A DNA stretch of 53,802 nt from a virus. The stretch lies in the IMG/VR virus record IMGVR_UViG_3300024344_000017, positions 1-53,802 of that record. One strand, written 5' to 3'. Under the pieces are notes generated by a model. That model was not told the DNA's origin, searched no databases, and was given only the letters and a program-made list of their open reading frames with translations. The translations under genes and the position numbers were made by a program. How positions within the stretch are numbered: the stretch's first letter is position 1; every line of letters begins with the position of its first letter. Shown here in pieces: positions 1 to 10,600 of the stretch.

Positions 1-163
1 CCAACCTTCCCACAAAGGGTCTTGTGTATCGTCAAAACCATCTAGAAACAAAGTATATGTAGTAGGCATTAGCGTCCTACCTGTGTGTTCTTCTGCTGTT
101 ACTCTCGCTGTTTCAATAAAAGGTCTTATTACCCTTTCGTCTGTGCTATCTTCAACACGCAGA
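1..163. repeat. Terminal direct repeat, left copy (genome circularises here)
   Basis: Bases 1-163 match 53640-53802 except at one position (A at 37, C at 53676). The repeat lies inside the head-tail connector gene and joining the two ends restores one open frame, so it is most simply an assembly overlap of a circular or circularly permuted genome of about 53,639 bp. A true 163-bp packaging repeat is possible but would be unusual in the middle of a structural gene. Confidence 0.9.
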
Positions 164-231
164 TACTCTTTCACCTCTTGTAGAGAAAGAGGCTCTTGTG
201 TTGGTGCTGTTGTTACTTGTAATCCTGCCAT
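1..231 (-). CDS. Head-tail connector protein, N-terminal part (continues at 53639)
   Basis: This is the 5' part (77 codons) of a gene cut by the window edge; it continues in frame from 53639 downward to the stop at 53214, giving a 218-aa protein. The N-terminus contains PLSLQEVKEYLRV followed by an acidic segment and IETARVTAEEHTGR, the pattern of the HK97 gp6-like / Phage_connect_1 family, which forms the ring below the portal. The ATG at 231 overlaps the stop of the upstream gene as TAATG, indicating coupled translation. The shorter frame starting at 53708 (ATG of MPTTYT) is an internal methionine, not the real start. Confidence 0.88.
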   Translation of the reverse strand, partial: MAGLQVTTAPTQEPLSLQEVKEYLRVEDSTDERVIRPFIETARVTAEEHTGRTLMPTTYTLFLDGFDDTQDPLWEGW

Positions 232-446
232 TATCCGAATACCTGTGCTATAACTTGTGTGCTTATAATCAAAACATATATGCCAATTATCATAGCTTCA
301 ATTCTAACGAACTTTTGACTACCTGCTTCTAAGCGTTTTTCAATATTCTCATACCGCATGGCACAAATCTGCTCATGCTGCTCTAACGCATTAGCTACTG
401 CATTATCAGTTTGCGTCTGTTTCTTCTTCGCTTGGCGGTTGTTCAT
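231..446 (-). CDS. Small membrane protein
   Basis: A 71-aa protein with a polar, lysine- and glutamine-rich N-terminal half (predicted helix, residues 1-48) and one hydrophobic segment near the C-terminus (about residues 50-68, IEAMIIGIYVLIISTQVIAQ). It would be a tail-anchored inner-membrane protein. It overlaps the upstream gene by 41 bases and its stop is TAATG with the connector start, so it belongs to the late operon. I do not recognise a family. The single C-terminal membrane helix and small size would allow a lysis accessory role, but it lies far from the spanin and endolysin genes, so no function is assigned. Confidence 0.65.
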   Translation of the reverse strand: MNNRQAKKKQTQTDNAVANALEQHEQICAMRYENIEKRLEAGSQKFVRIEAMIIGIYVLIISTQVIAQVFG

Positions 447-720
447 CAGCCTCTACTTCCTCAGTCGTTTCATCATCTGATTCCAATAGAGGTTTAATCG
501 CCTCTAAATAATGCCTCTGCAGTATTTCGTTTTTCTCTACAGCAAACTCTAAATTTGCTCTCGTATTCATCGTTTCTTTGCTTATTATGTCTAATTTAGT
601 GTATATTACTTTTGCTTCATCAGACATATCTGCGACTTTATAGATATCTTCATTGCCATTATCATCATTTCTCAACACTAAAGTTCTTTCGTCTTTCATT
701 TCATTGTTAGCTTCTGCCAT
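406..720 (-). CDS. Hypothetical acidic phage protein (DUF6447-like)
   Basis: A 104-aa soluble protein with a glutamate/aspartate-rich C-terminus (about residues 79-104). The middle (KVADMSDEAK, then a helical stretch ending LQRHYLEAIKPLL) resembles a small protein family common in marine phages that I recall as DUF6447; no function is known. Start at 720 has a good ribosome site (AGGAG, 6 bases upstream). It sits between the last fibre gene and the small membrane protein in the late operon. Confidence 0.7.
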   Translation of the reverse strand: MAEANNEMKDERTLVLRNDDNGNEDIYKVADMSDEAKVIYTKLDIISKETMNTRANLEFAVEKNEILQRHYLEAIKPLLESDDETTEEVEADEQPPSEEETDAN

Positions 721-779
721 ATTATTCTCCTTTCTAGGTTTTTGAGCATATTAGAGTATATCATACCATTTGTAATCTA

Positions 780-2708
780 CTAAGCATCCTCAAGTGTTTT
801 GATTCGTGTTTCTAGTGCATCGTTCTTAGCACTTAATTCTTGAATACATTTAACTAAAATGGGTATTAATCCACCTTGTTTAATACCTTTTTTCATATTA
901 GGTTCTTCATCATGTCTAGCTATATTGTTTTCTACTATTAAAGCTGGAAATACTGTTTCAAGTTCTTGTGCTATAAAACCAATGTGTTTATGTTGTTTAA
1001 CAGGGTGATAATCTGATTTCCATTTGAAATTTCTAACCTTCAGATTCATAACATCAGATAACTTGCTAGTAGCATCTACGATGTCTGTTTTTAAAGTTTC
1101 ATCAGAGGACAGAGTACCAGCATCGGATGTCCATACATCTCCATCAGTAAAGACTTGCATCCTTGCAGCAGAAGAATCATCACATTTCAGAAATACTTGG
1201 CTATTATTATCGGAAGATACAGCCGAAGTATCTATAAGCAATCCTTGCGGTTGATCTACAGTGCTTCTATCATTACTAAGCAACATGGCATAGCCATTGG
1301 AATCACCGAATACTCTTAATATTTGATCTTCGTGACCTGCCTGCGCACCAGTTCCAATACTTAAATGACCGCCTTGACTCATAGCATAAGTTACTGTTCC
1401 TGAAGGTCTAAAACTTAAAGCGTCACCTGAACCTGCTGAAACAGCATCATCATTATAGATTTCCCACTTTCTGTTTCCGTTTTGATAAATTTCAAAACCA
1501 GTATCGTGTCCATCTGCTGAATTATCTGCTCTAATGTAGCTACTTGCTGAACCGCCTTTTGCGTGAAGCGTAGTGCTTGGGGAAGCTGTCCCTATACCGA
1601 CCAGTCCGTCAGACTTAATAAAGAGTCTTGTAGCAGATGCAGCAGCATCCCAAATATAAAAATTTTGTCCTGAGTTAGCAAGTTGAAACTCACCATCTGT
1701 AACATCGCTATCTTTGAAAGATAATAATGGTTGTGTGCCTGAAATCTGCACAACTGGTGAAGCACTACCCCAATCTGTGGCACTAGGAGAATTGGTTCCT
1801 ACGCCTACTAATGGACCATTTTTAACTACTAAATCATCACTCATTGTAGAACCACCAGAGAACATGAATCCTAATGAATCATTGACTCTCATTCTTCCTA
1901 TAGTGCTTCCATTACCTTTAAATAATATTGCTGGTACTTTACTTCCTGCTGTAGTATCTAAATCTTCAACAACAATCATACAATCTTCATCAGATGTATC
2001 TGAATTACCCTCTATGTGTAATTTAGCATCTGGGGAAGTAGTTCCTATACCAACAAAACCAGTAGAAGTAATACGCATTCTTTCAGTACCATTATTAGTA
2101 CCAAATCTCAAATCTTCGCCATCAAACTTCAATGCGACATAATCACTAGCGTTTCTATCATAAGATTGAATATAGTTTAAAGAAGCCCCCATTGAAAATT
2201 CAATACCGCTTTCTCCATCGGTATGTTGAACTACAAATTTAGTTGCTGGACTTGTTGAATTTACACCGAAATTAGCACCTAATACGCTTATATCACCTGC
2301 ACCATCAAACTCAATTCTTTCTGCACTGTCACCAATACCTATAGAAGTATCGTCGCCCATGACTATGTTGCCTGTCATAGTTCCACCTGCTAGTGGGAGT
2401 TTTGCTGCTATAGAGTTTGTTACTGTAGTAGAGAAGTTAGCATCATCTCCCAATGCTGCTGCAAGTTCATTTAGGGTATTTAATGCACTAGGCGAACTAT
2501 CTACTAGGTTAGATATTGCAGTAGATACAAAAGCGGTTGTGGCAATCCTAGTAGTGTCATTACCTGCACTCTGTGTAGTAGTTGTTGGGTTTCCTGCTAA
2601 CGCAACATCATCAGCTACTTTATCGCCAGTAACAGCGTTATCTGCAATAGCTGCTGTCAGAATGTTCGCATCTGCTATTACTTTTGATGTTATCTTAGTA
2701 TTTGCCAT
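780..2708 (-). CDS. Tail fibre with C-terminal S74 intramolecular chaperone
   Basis: A 642-aa fibre. The N-terminal about 110 residues (GNPTTTTQSAG, TTAFV, LNTLNELAAALGDDANF) are shared with the fibre at 3063-4676 and probably form the attachment and early shaft region. The middle is low-complexity Gly/Ser/Thr/Asp repeats of trimeric beta fibres (for example VGIGTTSPDAKLHI and VGIGTASPSTTLHA). The C-terminus (from about residue 535, SSDETLKTDIVD ... IGFIAQELETVFP) is a Peptidase S74 / endosialidase chaperone domain that trimerises the fibre and cleaves itself off at the Ser-Asp dyad; it ends in a coiled coil (RIKTLEDA) identical to that of the 2325-aa fibre. Likely binds the host surface. Confidence 0.9.
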   Translation of the reverse strand: MANTKITSKVIADANILTAAIADNAVTGDKVADDVALAGNPTTTTQSAGNDTTRIATTAFVSTAISNLVDSSPSALNTLNELAAALGDDANFSTTVTNSIAAKLPLAGGTMTGNIVMGDDTSIGIGDSAERIEFDGAGDISVLGANFGVNSTSPATKFVVQHTDGESGIEFSMGASLNYIQSYDRNASDYVALKFDGEDLRFGTNNGTERMRITSTGFVGIGTTSPDAKLHIEGNSDTSDEDCMIVVEDLDTTAGSKVPAILFKGNGSTIGRMRVNDSLGFMFSGGSTMSDDLVVKNGPLVGVGTNSPSATDWGSASPVVQISGTQPLLSFKDSDVTDGEFQLANSGQNFYIWDAAASATRLFIKSDGLVGIGTASPSTTLHAKGGSASSYIRADNSADGHDTGFEIYQNGNRKWEIYNDDAVSAGSGDALSFRPSGTVTYAMSQGGHLSIGTGAQAGHEDQILRVFGDSNGYAMLLSNDRSTVDQPQGLLIDTSAVSSDNNSQVFLKCDDSSAARMQVFTDGDVWTSDAGTLSSDETLKTDIVDATSKLSDVMNLKVRNFKWKSDYHPVKQHKHIGFIAQELETVFPALIVENNIARHDEEPNMKKGIKQGGLIPILVKCIQELSAKNDALETRIKTLEDA

Positions 2709-2726
2709 ATTTATCTCGTATTTAAT

Positions 2727-3053
2727 TTATGCGTTTGGTGTTATCTCATAATCTCCAGACCTAGAATCTATGGTGTTTTCTAGTTCTGATTTCATTTCAT
2801 TTATTCTTGTAGTACCTACTCTTGCTTCTATCCAAGACTGTAATGTTGATTTTGTGATGTCAGTTATTTCAGAAAAAGTATCGGACGACACACCTTGTTC
2901 TAAATCAAAATCTAAACATCCCCCTACTTCAGCAGACTTACCATCTTTAGTTCCAGTAATAGTCCATTCTATGGTTTGAACAAGGTCTTTTTGTTTACTC
3001 TCTATATTATAAGGGGTTATTTTGATTATTTTTATGTTCCACGTGTATTCCAT
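2727..3053 (-). CDS. Hypothetical fibre-linked protein
   Basis: A 108-aa protein starting MEYTWNIKII, with a central segment of the form VQTIEWTITGTKDG and a helical, acidic C-terminal half. Short proteins of this kind occur next to tail-fibre genes in many marine phages (I recall the label DUF7936), function unknown. Excellent ribosome site (AGGAGGT) 4 bases before the ATG; that site includes the stop codon of the upstream fibre gene. Probably a small structural or assembly protein, but this is guessed from position alone. Confidence 0.7.
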   Translation of the reverse strand: MEYTWNIKIIKITPYNIESKQKDLVQTIEWTITGTKDGKSAEVGGCLDFDLEQGVSSDTFSEITDITKSTLQSWIEARVGTTRINEMKSELENTIDSRSGDYEITPNA

Positions 3054-3062
3054 ATCTACCTC

Positions 3063-4676
3063 CTATGACCAAGCTACTGTTAAGTCTTTCATATCTGTTT
3101 CGTGGTCTGACGAGTTGTCGCCTGCTTTAGTTATTCTATAAAAAGCTGATGGGTGTGTATAAGAAGGTATATCAATATCAAAGTAAAAACCTTGAGCCCC
3201 CTCCGAACCATAAGTTACAGAATGTGAACCTCCTGATCTTATGACAACTGCCTCACCTATATTTATACCACTATTTTGATACCCAGACAGCATAGCGTGA
3301 CAAAATGCTCCGTTGTAACCTGATAAATAAACTTCTACTTGAAAACTACCATATCCAATATTAGATGCTCCATTATTACAATTAGGAACTGTTATTCTAA
3401 AGCTACCAGAGTAACCACCTGACTTGCCGCTTGTGCCAAAGTATGTCCAGTAATTGGATTGGAAAGCAGCTGTATGAAAATCGGTTGCATTTTCAGTTCC
3501 ATTTATAAGCAAGCCACCGCTTTGTACTTGTAAACCTGCCATATTGGTTGGAACAGTTGAATTACTTGCAACCATTACAAAACCATCAGAAGTAATACGC
3601 ATAGCTTCATCTAAAGTTTCATCATTTTGTGAGATTGCAAAAGTCATTGCAGCAGAACTATCACTATCATCAGCACTTTCTTTTACTACTGCTATACCGC
3701 CACCTAAACTTGGGTTATCTTCATCATCAGGTATTTTAAAAGCCAGTCTTGGACCCAAACCTGCAACACCATTTGCCCCACTTGAAGCATAAGCTAAAGC
3801 TAGAGTTAAAGTATCATGTGGTGTTGATTGTGTATCATCAGCAGGATTAGAACTCATTAAAATTTTGTTATTTCCTGCATCTACATGAAACATATGTGTA
3901 GAGCCATTAGATTCAATTCTAAAGTCAATATCATCACTATTCTCATTAAAGATAAAACCATTACTGCCAAGACTTGCAATAGTATTACTTGCTTGTCTAA
4001 GAGCTAGTATTTGTCCTGCTCCACCTGTTGATGTTCTACCCAACTGCATAGCTGTTGAATCAGAAGATACTTGTAGTTCTGGAACTGTAGCTGAATTTTT
4101 TAATGCTATTCCTGTTTGATCTGCGAAGTTTGATACAGGGTTAGTAACAGTATTGCCTAAAAGAATGTGACTATTAAATGTAGCTGTTCCTGCATCTGAC
4201 ATATCAAGGGTAAGGGCAGTAATACCTGTTCCACCATCTTCGCCTTTAAATACAACGCTACCATCATTTCCTGCATTGTAAATATCTAAATTAGCACTAG
4301 CTTTGCTTAATATTGCAAAATTTGTACCACCATCTTTTAGTATTACATCTCCACCATCTGCATCAAGAATAATATCCCCACCAACATCTAGTGTTAAATC
4401 ACCTGCATGAGAAATATTACCAGTCATCGTGCCACCAGATAATGGCAATACTGTGCTAAAGAATGAGGCATTGTCATTCATAGCTGCTGCTAACTCATTT
4501 AGTGTGTTTAAGCTAGATGGTGCAGAGTCAACCAAGTCTGATACCGCAGTAGTAACAAAAGCAGTAGTCGCAACTCTTGTTGTGTTGTTTCCTGCTGATT
4601 GTGTAGTTGTAGTAGGATTACCTGCTAAAGCTACATCATCTATTATTTGTTCACTGCTTACTTTAGTATTCGCCAT
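3063..4676 (-). CDS. Tail fibre lacking the S74 domain
   Basis: A 537-aa fibre. Residues about 10-75 (DDVALAGNPTTTTQSAG, TTAFVTTAVSDLVDSAPS, LNTLNELAAAMND) closely match the N-terminal part of the 642-aa fibre, and LPLSGGTMTGNI is shared too, so the two are paralogues. The middle is Asp/Gly-rich fibre repeat (DADGGDVILKDGGT also occurs in the giant fibre). Unlike the other two, the C-terminus has no S74 domain; it ends in a different globular region (about residues 390-537) with a beta-rich pattern that may be the receptor-binding tip. Confidence 0.85.
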   Translation of the reverse strand: MANTKVSSEQIIDDVALAGNPTTTTQSAGNNTTRVATTAFVTTAVSDLVDSAPSSLNTLNELAAAMNDNASFFSTVLPLSGGTMTGNISHAGDLTLDVGGDIILDADGGDVILKDGGTNFAILSKASANLDIYNAGNDGSVVFKGEDGGTGITALTLDMSDAGTATFNSHILLGNTVTNPVSNFADQTGIALKNSATVPELQVSSDSTAMQLGRTSTGGAGQILALRQASNTIASLGSNGFIFNENSDDIDFRIESNGSTHMFHVDAGNNKILMSSNPADDTQSTPHDTLTLALAYASSGANGVAGLGPRLAFKIPDDEDNPSLGGGIAVVKESADDSDSSAAMTFAISQNDETLDEAMRITSDGFVMVASNSTVPTNMAGLQVQSGGLLINGTENATDFHTAAFQSNYWTYFGTSGKSGGYSGSFRITVPNCNNGASNIGYGSFQVEVYLSGYNGAFCHAMLSGYQNSGINIGEAVVIRSGGSHSVTYGSEGAQGFYFDIDIPSYTHPSAFYRITKAGDNSSDHETDMKDLTVAWS

Positions 4677-7600
4677 CTATGCGTCCTCTAATGTTTTGAT
4701 TCTTGCTTCTAATTCTTGGATTGCTTTAACAAGCATAGGTACTAAGAATTTTTCCCTTACTGTTAATGGGTTTTCAATAACTTTATCATCTACCTTTACT
4801 GATGAACCATCACCAAAAGACTCTACGATATCAGGGGAAACCTTTTGTACCTCTTGTGCTACAAAACCATATAGTGTTTTATCATTTTCCGATTCTGAAA
4901 AATTGTCTATCCAATTAAATTTAACAGGGTTTAGATTTTTAATCGTTTCTAATGAATTATCTAAAGAAGTAATATTCTTTTTGAGTCTTTCATCTGATGC
5001 GTTATAAATATTTGTTCCTGTTGGCGCACCTATGTTTCCAGAGCCATCAATAGTCATTCTGTGACCAGTATTGTCTGTGAAAAACTTTAGACTACTAATA
5101 CCACTACTAAATGCTCTTATATAAGGACCATCACTAGCATCATATCCAATTTCACAAGCTCTATTATTATTACCCTCACCACTTACTCTTATTGAAGCTG
5201 TACTACTACCATGATAAACGTGAAGTTTTTCTTGTGGTGATGAAGTTGATATACCCACGTTTCCATTATTAGCAATAGTCATAGCTGTAGCTGGTGCGCC
5301 ATTGTCTGATACTTGGAAAAGTATTTCCCCTTTACGAGAGCCACCGTCACCAGAGCCTTGTTGCATTTTTATATTAGCTACTGATTGGTCTGTTGATGCA
5401 CCATCTGTATTGAATGTAATATTTGCACTTCCTTCTGAGCTTCCTGAGTCTGCAAATAAAGTTTGTGTTAGTGCTGTGCCAGCACCGCTTAACTTTGCAT
5501 CACCTACTGTATCAATCTTGAATCTTTCTGTGCTACCACCTGTGCTAACCACAAAGTTAGCTTGAGCTCTAATAGCTAGATCAGCAGCAGTGCCACTTGC
5601 TATAAGGGCTTGAGAATCACCTATATAACCAGTAAGTGAACCCGCACCTCCACTGTCACTTAGTTGAAGTTCTATATATCCACCATCTCCATGTGTGCTT
5701 TCAACAAGCATCGGAGAATTAGTTGATGTATTAATATGTAAAGAAGCTGCAGGACTTGTGGTTCCTATACCAACATTTCCACCATTTTTAACAGTAAGTA
5801 AAGTATTATAAGTATCGTCGCCATAGGCAGTATCTTGTGCACCAACATCTATAGTAAAAGCAGCATCTACATTTTCTTGTGCTGCTATTCTCCAGTTATA
5901 ATGATTTCCTGTAGTGCCGAAATAAAGCTCAGGAGAACCATTGTTGATAGCTACATCATCTGTAAAAGTTGCTGATGTTGCCGTAATACCTGCATTAAAA
6001 GTAGCTGCTCCTGCTTCTGACATATCAAGAGTAAGAGCATCAACAGCAGAACCATTATCATCTCCTCTCAAGATTAAATCATTGTCTGTTACATTAGATT
6101 TAATAATAAAACTAGATGAGGCATGTCTAAACTGACCAATAGCTGTTCCACCATCTTTAAACCAGATATCACCACCATCTGCATCAAGAGTAATGTCTCC
6201 TGCTACATCTACTGTTAGGTCTCCAGAAGATAAATCTATCTCTGTGCCAGATATAGTTAGGTTGCCTTTGACTATGTTTCCTGCGAATGTTGCGTTTTCA
6301 CTACTATCAAAGGTCAAAGCTACTGCATCTGCTGCAGAAGTAATACTGACCGCTGTAGCCATGATATCGTCAACATCTGCTTTTTTGAGTGCGCTATCTG
6401 TAGCATCAAGAATCATCATCTTGTCGCCAGATACTGGTGTTACTTCAGTTAAGCCTGAGATTACATTCGCATTAAGGTGAGCAGCATCTATTGAGCCATC
6501 TGTATAGTGTTCACTATCTACTGCGTTGTCTGCAAGTTTCGCACCTGTTATGGCATCTGCTGCAATCTTCCCTGTCGTGACATTAAGGTCAACTAGCTTG
6601 GCGGTTGTGATAGTGTCGTCAACTGGCACATTTATATCTGTTTGTGTAAATGTATTTACTTCTAAAATTGCACCATTTGCAGGTGCTGTGTCCATAGTTA
6701 AAGTAGTACCGCTTACTGCATAATCTGTTTTTTGTTGATAGACACCATCTAAGAATACCTGTGTATTCTTTTCATCTACTGGTGCTATGGTTAAAGTAAA
6801 CGCAGTTGTTGAGCCATTACAAGTGAACTGGTCATTGTTTAAGTTGCTACCTGATACTGCTGCTCTGACAGAATAAACGATAATCCTTGTGCCACTTGGT
6901 GGTGCTTCATCAAGTGTTAGGGTAGTCCCATTGAGCGTATAATCATTAGGATTCTGGAATACCCCACCGACAAATACGAATAAGTTATCTTCACTATTTG
7001 GTGTTTGACTTAATGTGAACGCTGTTGTTGAGTTATTAGCTGTTGTGTAGTTATCAACAGAGAATGTGTTAGTACCGCCACCACCAATCTCGCCCCAAGC
7101 ATCTGTATATCCTTCAAAACGACCTAGTGTAGTGTTATATCTGAATACACCTGCTGCTCCAGTAGGTCTTTGTGCAGTAGTTCCTTTTGCTATCAAAATA
7201 CCATCTGTGGCAGTTCCGACATCTAATGTATAACTTGGCGATGCAGTTTTTACACCTACTCTATTGTTTGTTGTATCTACCTTAAGAACATTGGTATTGA
7301 CTGTTAAATCATTAGTTATTGCCAATGATGTTAATGTTCCAAGACTAGTAACATTTGTTTGTGCTGCTGTTTGTAATGTTCCTGTTAAGTTTCCTGAGAA
7401 ACCTGTTGATGTTAGCAGTCCAGTAGATGGGTTATAGGTTAAACCAGTATCAGTTTCTGCGCCTTGCGTCCCAGTAGCACCATCTACGAATACTGGATAA
7501 ACTGTTTCGTCTGTGCTGTTATTAGCACTAACAGTTATTGAAGTGGCTAAAGCTGCAGTTCCTGAGGTGTCTTGGTTTAGCGTAGCGATTACGAAGTCTA

Positions 7601-10600
7601 AGGTATTATCACTATCATCATAAGATACAGTAATCCCTGTTTCCGTATTTGAACCTACCATCGCACCGACTGTGTCGGCTATGGTTTCAGATAAAGTAGT
7701 ACCATTGATAGTTAAAGCATCTGTTTCTAGTGTGCCATCTATATCAACATTTCCAGAAATATCTAAAGTCGCTGCAACTAATTCACCGCCTATCGTTAAA
7801 TCACCGCTTGATGGGTTGTAAGTAAGTCCTGTATCTGTTTCTATTCCTTGCGTTCCTGTCGCACCATCAACAAAGGTCAAATAAACAGTTTCATCAGTAG
7901 AATTATTAGCAGAAGCTGTAATGTTTGTCGCTTCTGTTGATAATGCTACCGCTATATTGCTAGTTCCATCAAAGCTAGTGCCACCAATGGTTCTCGCTGT
8001 TGCTAATGCTGTTGCTGTAGCTGCATTTCCTGTCGTATCTTGGTTCAATGTTCCAATAACGAAATCAAGCGTGTTATCAGAGTCTTGATATGTGACTGTA
8101 ATGCCTGTTTCGGTATTAGAGCCAACCATACCGCCTATGATGTCGGCAATCCTTTCTACATTGATAGTGACATCACCGCTTGATACTGAGAAATCAGTAC
8201 CATCAAATGTGGCTACACCTGCATTAGTTTCTGTTGCAAGTTCTGCTGCGATAGTTATTGTGTCGTCAGATACAGTAGTATCAATACCTTCGCCACCTGT
8301 AAATGTTAATGTTCCGCCTGTTGCGAATGTGTCGTTAGAACCGCTATCTGCTGATAAAGTAAATGATGTTGATATATTGTTGGTAGAAATTGATGTAATT
8401 CTACCTTTTGCATCTACAGTCACTGCAGGGATAGCTGTAGCAGTCCCATAAGAGCCTGCAGACGCTCCTGAATTAGAAAGTGCTACAGCACCACTACTTA
8501 CACTGAAATCGCTTCCAAATGAAGCAATCCCTTTGTTTGACGATGTGGCATCTTCTCCTGCTATCGTTAGAGTTCCTGAACTTTCTGTTATATCTACACC
8601 TTCACCTGCTGTGTAGGTTATTGTTCCGCCTAACGCAATCGCTGTGGTGTTACTACCATCAGAAACAGTTATTGCTGAATTTGCTAATTTGGCATTAGCT
8701 ATAGAACCTGCCAACATAGCGTTAGTTATATCGCCAGAGCCTATAACCAAATCTATGGTTCCATCGCCATCTTCATATGTTGCTGTGATACCAGTTTCAG
8801 TATTACTACCGAACATAGCACCTACTGTATCTTGCACAACCTCAGATAAATCTATATTGGCAGTACCATCAAAACTGACACCATGAATTGTTCTGGCAGT
8901 TTCAAGTGCTGTAGCTGTCGCTGAGTTTCCTGTTGTGTCCTGATTGAGTGTGCCGATTACTAAATCAATGGTATTGTCGCTGTCTTGGTAAGTTGCAGTA
9001 ATTCCAGTTTCTGTGTTGGAACTGAACATTGCACCGACTGTATCTGATATAACTTCAGACAGGTCTATATTAGCCGAACCATCAAAGCTAACACCATGTA
9101 TAGTTCTCGCTGTTTCTAAAGCAGTAGCAGTAGTAGAATTACCAGTTAAAGCACCTACTAAAGAAGCTGCATAAAATGTTTTATTAGAAGATAATCTAGA
9201 GTTTCCATTGTCCCATGTTATAGTCGGTTTTCCGCTAGAAGCACCAAACTCTAGTCCTGCGCCATCTGTATTAGCTAATGTGGTAGCACCTTTGCCTACT
9301 CTGATGGTTAAATCTTCTACTGTAAGCGTTGAAGTGTTTAGTGTTACTGTATCTCCATTTACAGTTAAATCACCTGTTACTGTTAAATCATTTCCAATTG
9401 TTACATCATCAGGTAGCGAGATAGTCACTGCTGCAGTTTCTGAACCTGAGCCTGAAACAGTTATCTCGTTTGAGGTACCTGCTATCGTGGCAATATAATT
9501 ACCAGTTGATTGTGTTCCTAGTGCGACAGCATTGTTTGCAATTTGATCTGTGCCTATAGCATCGTCTGTAATGTTTAAAGTGATAGCTGCATTTTCAGAG
9601 CCTGAGTTAGCTACAGTTATATGTGAATTACCTGCATCAGCTATAGTTGCGACATAATTTCCTGTGGTATCAGTACCTAAAGCTACCGAATCCGCTGCGA
9701 CTGTTAGTGCAATAGATGTATTGCCTAAATTAGTCATAGTGCCTGAGCCAGTAACATCTCCTGTAAATGTTAGTGTCGGGTCAGCTACATTGAAGTCTAA
9801 AGTGCCATCACCATCTTCATAAGTGACTGCTATGCCTGATTCAGTATTAGAACTGACCATCGCACCAACAATGTCTTGAACTCTTTCTGCATTAAGTGTT
9901 ACATCGCCACTAGAAACTGTAAAATCTGTTCCATCAAAAGTAGCTATACCTTTGTTAGTTTCAGTAGCATCTTCAACACTAACTGTTATCGTGGCATTCT
10001 CTGAACCGCCACCAGAAACATCAATACCTTCACCTGCGGTCAAATCAGCTACATAATTTCCTGTTGTGTCTGTTCCTAATGCTATTGAGTTAGCTTGTAT
10101 TGTGGTCGTTATTGTTACATCACCAAGATTGGTCATAGTCGCACTACCTGCAACATCACCGCTCAAGGTTATAACTGGGTCACTAACATTGAAGTCAAGT
10201 GTTCCATCGCTATCTTCGTATGTTACTGCGATACCGCTTTCGGTGTTGGAAGATACCATTGCACCGACTAAATCTTGTATTCTTTCTGTTTGTAGTGTTA
10301 CTGCACCGCTAGATACAGAGAAGTCAGTAGCATCAAAACTTGCAATACCTTTATTGCTGTCTGTTGCATCTTCTGCGCTTATGGTAATCGTAGCTGTTTC
10401 TGAGCCACCGCCACTTACATCTATGCCCTCTCCTGCTGTAAGGTCGGCTACATAGTTTCCAGTAGTATCTGTGCCTAAAGCAACTGAATTAGCTTGTATG
10501 GTTGCTGTGAGCGTTCCTGAAGCCAAATCAGTTATTGTTACTGAACCACCTAAATCTCCTGCTAGAGTTATAGTGAAGTCAGCAACATCAAAATCTAATG

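Noticed and set aside
1-163. The end repeat as a physical direct terminal repeat for packaging
   Set aside because: It lies inside an essential gene, is only 163 bp, and joining it restores one reading frame; an assembly overlap is simpler.
4429-5007. Plus-strand open frame of 192 codons within the fibre genes, and many similar plus-strand frames from 5 to 11 kb
   Set aside because: These are antisense shadows of low-complexity fibre genes; no ribosome sites or domains.
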